A program made the translations under genes and the position numbers. 25,000 nucleotides of DNA from Mesostigma viride. Lineage: Eukaryota > Streptophyta > Mesostigmatophyceae > Mesostigmatales > Mesostigmataceae. Shown piece after piece: positions 23,037 to 25,000 of this stretch (within the stretch, counting starts at the first letter, position 1; each line of letters starts with the position of its first letter). Below the pieces are notes generated by a model. It saw only the letters and a program-made list of their open reading frames with translations. It did not search any database and was not told the DNA's origin. Location of the stretch: positions 1 to 25,000 of the forward strand of contig RPFO01002025.1 in the NCBI GenBank assembly GCA_009746045.1, given 5' to 3'.

Positions 23037-23252
23037 ACGCCCCACCCCTCCATCGGCACAGCCAGCCTTGTGAGTCTACCCTTAACAACAAGGCTGGTAG
23101 GACGACACGCCTGAGCAGCATATGTCATGCCTATCTCAGGCTAATAATGTGTGATTTTGTGCCAACAACCAAGTTGTTCCACCCAACAACACATTATAAA
23201 CCCTCTTCCAAAATGCCCAACAAGCCGGACACGTGGAGGACCACACACGCAG

Positions 23253-23260
23253 TATATAAA
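23253..23260 (+). promoter_or_regulatory. TATA-like box, right arm
   Basis: TATATAAA on the plus strand, 40-odd bp after a CACGTG (ACACGTGGAGG). It reads outwards towards the small ORFs at 23571 and 23702. Both arms carry it in a perfectly identical segment. Confidence 0.4.
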
Positions 23261-23570
23261 GAGAAAATAAGCTGACTTTTTATCCAGCCAACCTGTGGCT
23301 AGCTGCTCTGGTTAGCATGACAAATGCTAACATTTACTCAGTGGGAAAGGTGAAGAGACCATTGGAACAGCCTACCTGACGCATGTGCCACCAAAGCATT
23401 GTGTCCCGCAAAATGCACACTGCCTCCTTTCTAACAAGCACGAGCCGCTCTCTTTAGGAGACAGGTGCCAGCTCGTCAGTGTCTGGGGAAAATGATGCCG
23501 CTGCTTAGGAAGACCGCGTGAATTTCCTCGAACACAACTGTCTATAAAGCAAAAGAAATTTCAGAGAAGC

Positions 23571-23753
23571 ATGGAAATAAAAGCATTACACCTTCCCGAC
23601 AGGTTGTGGGCCACGCGCTGCAGCAAGCCAGCCACGTCACAGACGAACTTGCTTAAAAACATCCAGGAATCCAGCGATGCAGCGCCAGGACCCGCAACTT
23701 CATGGCTGCATCTGGCCGGAAAGAAGGCAAAAAGCTTACGCTCAACGAGGTAA
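23571..23753 (+). CDS. Small hypothetical ORF downstream of a TATA box
   Basis: 60 codons starting at an ATG in good Kozak context (AGCATGG), about 310 bp after TATATAAA. The stop codon overlaps a strong splice donor (CAACGAG|GTAAGAAAG, intron start 23750), so a first exon continuing elsewhere is possible; no downstream exon was identified. No domain is recognised. The left-arm copy is stopped after 27 codons, which argues against function in that copy. It overlaps two other open frames, so at most one of the three is likely to be real. Confidence 0.2.
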   Translation: MEIKALHLPDRLWATRCSKPATSQTNLLKNIQESSDAAPGPATSWLHLAGKKAKSLRSTR

Positions 23754-24100
23754 GAAAGCAGGAAAGCGCTATCTTAGGACGTTTAATACAAGAACGTACC
23801 ATAACGGGCATTTATTCGTGCCCAGGCGCACAAGAAAGGCCACCCTTTCATGGAGAGGTCGGGCGCGCATGGCGCAGGCCTAATGTTATCTTACCGCAAA
23901 ATGACGGGAAAGGTAAAGATAGCAGCGGGAATTTTTACGGCTTTAGAAACATCATTAAACTAGCTTCCATTAGGACCATCAAAACTGGCAACAATCGACA
24001 ATCACACCTGCAGGCATCAATTATACTTTATTCATCCCGACAGAAATTCAGGCCGGACCCCCCTGCCGATGGTAAAGAAAAAGAGCCCGCGACATTATAG
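23702..24100 (+). CDS. Small hypothetical ORF conserved between arms
   Basis: 132 codons, from MAASGRKEGKKLTLNEV to a TAG near 24100. The left arm keeps the same frame open for about 115 codons despite roughly 5-10% divergence, including a whole-codon insertion, before a C-tract length change shifts the end. The protein is basic and hydrophilic, with no signal peptide or membrane segment and no family I recognise. A second frame (23677-23883, MQRQDPQLHGCIW...) is also open in both arms over the first part. This is either a small coding gene or chance openness in a slowly diverging non-coding repeat. Confidence 0.3.
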   Translation: MAASGRKEGKKLTLNEVRKQESAILGRLIQERTITGIYSCPGAQERPPFHGEVGRAWRRPNVILPQNDGKGKDSSGNFYGFRNIIKLASIRTIKTGNNRQSHLQASIILYSSRQKFRPDPPADGKEKEPATL

Positions 24101-24258
24101 ATCGCAACTATCCCACCATAAATTAGAATCAGTAACTAATTTTCTCCAAGAATCGAGCATTTTTTCTGCTTTCCGCGAGCCAGATTTGTCACGTTTCGTC
24201 TAAAAGCAGTCGCCATGGCCACTTCCGCAAGGGGTGCGCGCACCGTGCACCCACTTTT

Positions 24259-25000
24259 CACGGTACGGAGGGTACCGCGGAATTTTTTTGGCGCGGAAAA
24301 TATTCGCCGCCAAAAATTAACCATGCATGCATGCCCGTCGTCTCCAAACATTGCATTACATGCACGTGACGGCGTGTTCCCTCGGTCATGGTGCGCGGCG
24401 GTGCCAGCTGGACTGATGTCATGCCCTCCACGTAGGCTCGTTCTACATTTCAAAACTGATCCATGGCGCATAATTAGAATTTTGGAAGGTAGAATCAGGT
24501 TCTGAAGGTTCTACATAGTAGCCTAGTAAGGGTACACTAACATGTAGCCCAGTAGTTACTAATCCTGCGATCATGACGGAATATACATGTAGTGATACTA
24601 ATCGATACATGTAGTACACATGGTTGGCGCACAGAATGTTGTACAACCTGCCCTACATGTCGGAAAAACGCACACTCTGACAAACGTGATTGAAATATAT
24701 TGTACAACATCATCACTAACGCTACATCCGGAACTGTTCTAGTGAATAGCATTACAATGTACTCCCCCGGCAGGTGTGGGTGCCCGAGTACTTGGGAGTC
24801 TGAACACGCAGTGTCGACTCCTATTGGTGCAAAAAGTCGTTTGGTGTGAAACGACTGGTCCAACCTAAAAAAATTTTAAATTTTTGCCGTGTCCAGTAAC
24901 GGTCCTAGGTTGCATTCGCGGGACGTTCCGGCAGCTGTACAGAATAGATCAGAAAGATACGCCGCGGAATGACGCCAGTGCCCGGCAAATGTGAGTCGGG
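24259..25000. other. Non-coding right flank with short inverted repeats
   Basis: No convincing gene. It holds an imperfect TTTTTTTGGCGCGGAAAA / GCCGCCAAAAA inverted pair (24284-24318), several ACATGTAG copies between 24540 and 24620, two TTGTACAAC copies (near 24638 and 24700) and a perfect hairpin at 24835-24856. Short frames on both strands at 24136-24863 show no recognisable content. Confidence 0.5.
24835..24856. repeat. Perfect 8-bp hairpin
   Basis: AGTCGTTT-GGTGTG-AAACGACT, an 8-bp perfect stem with a 6-nt loop. Isolated; no gene context. Confidence 0.6.

Larger units (their letters stand above)
6075..24258. mobile_element. Giant palindromic element with satellite core (foldback-like candidate)
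   Basis: The two ends are reverse complements: position x on the left pairs with about 30335 minus x on the right. Arms of about 3.2 kb enclose about 11.8 kb of satellite. Arms containing tandem subrepeats are a hallmark of foldback elements (established knowledge). No transposase is seen between the arms, and the only candidate target duplication is ACGGTACGG at 6038-6046 and 24260-24268, unequally spaced from the arm ends. A plain chromosomal palindrome made by inverted duplication fits as well. Confidence 0.35.
21090..24258 (-). repeat. Right arm of the large inverted repeat
   Basis: Reverse complement of the left arm. Landmarks in mirror order include the diagnostic satellite units with ACTATGGG and CACGGG variants, the spacer 21985-22260, the minisatellite 22261-23036, the identical segment 23036-23606 and the diverged outer segment to about 24258. 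The minisatellite segment is 4 nt longer than in the left arm, and the outer segment shorter by a similar amount. Confidence 0.9.

Noticed and set aside
6075-24258. The inverted repeat as a pure assembly artefact
   Set aside because: Outer arms differ by many substitutions and small indels, and the inner satellite differs by whole units, which a folded-back read would not give. Copy number in the satellite core may still be wrong.

Overview
This window is eukaryotic nuclear DNA. It holds a gene that only reads well with short spliceosomal introns, TATA/CCAAT-like elements, AT-rich low-complexity DNA, and more than 15 kb of satellite and minisatellite arrays inside a giant inverted repeat. There are no bacterial-style operons, Shine-Dalgarno sites or tRNA/rRNA genes. 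The species cannot be fixed from sequence alone. The transposase-like gene resembles, from memory, a family of mostly uncharacterised proteins in algae, cnidarians and other animals.

Region 1 (1-939) is non-coding, with an AATAAA and a strong hairpin near position 200. Region 2 (940-4425, minus strand) is a four-exon gene. Three phase-compatible introns join four open segments into one frame of about 1031 codons: an N-terminal helical/HTH-like part, a Cys/His-rich putative zinc-binding part, an RNase-H-like (DDE-type) transposase core with DYAENY, SDNCSMQFK and HGKGEVDGAGG signatures, and a C-terminal Cys cluster with an SH3/BAH-like WY-rich tail. Intron 2 carries a 72-bp tandem duplication that duplicates its own 5' splice site. 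Region 3 (4438-4990) lies just upstream of the gene. It has three ~230-bp repeats, each carrying two versions of a palindromic-core motif (GTTRCGCC-GGCC-GKCGTT). The same motif recurs, intact or degenerate, in introns 2 and 3 and in exon 3 of the gene.

Region 4 (5000-6070) is intergenic: an AT-rich tract, a minus-strand CCAAT/TATA pair and a degenerate 52-bp tandem duplication. Region 5 (about 6075-24258) is one palindromic structure. Its ~3.2-kb arms (6075-9310 and 21090-24258) run, from outside in, through single-copy DNA with small conserved ORFs, a TATA-bearing segment, a G/C-rich ~31-bp minisatellite, a short spacer, and the start of a ~70-bp satellite. The middle is a ~12.6-kb forward array of the 70-bp unit with higher-order repeats (offsets 1201, 1574, 2571 and 7397 bp). 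It flips orientation at about 20950. The layout recalls foldback elements, but I see no transposase inside it and only a weak candidate target duplication. Region 6 (24259-25000) is non-coding, with short inverted repeats.

The two stories may be unconnected. The left half is an apparently intact transposase-like gene surrounded by a repeated palindromic motif that could be its binding site. The right half is a satellite-loaded inverted repeat whose inner arms are identical and outer arms diverged.
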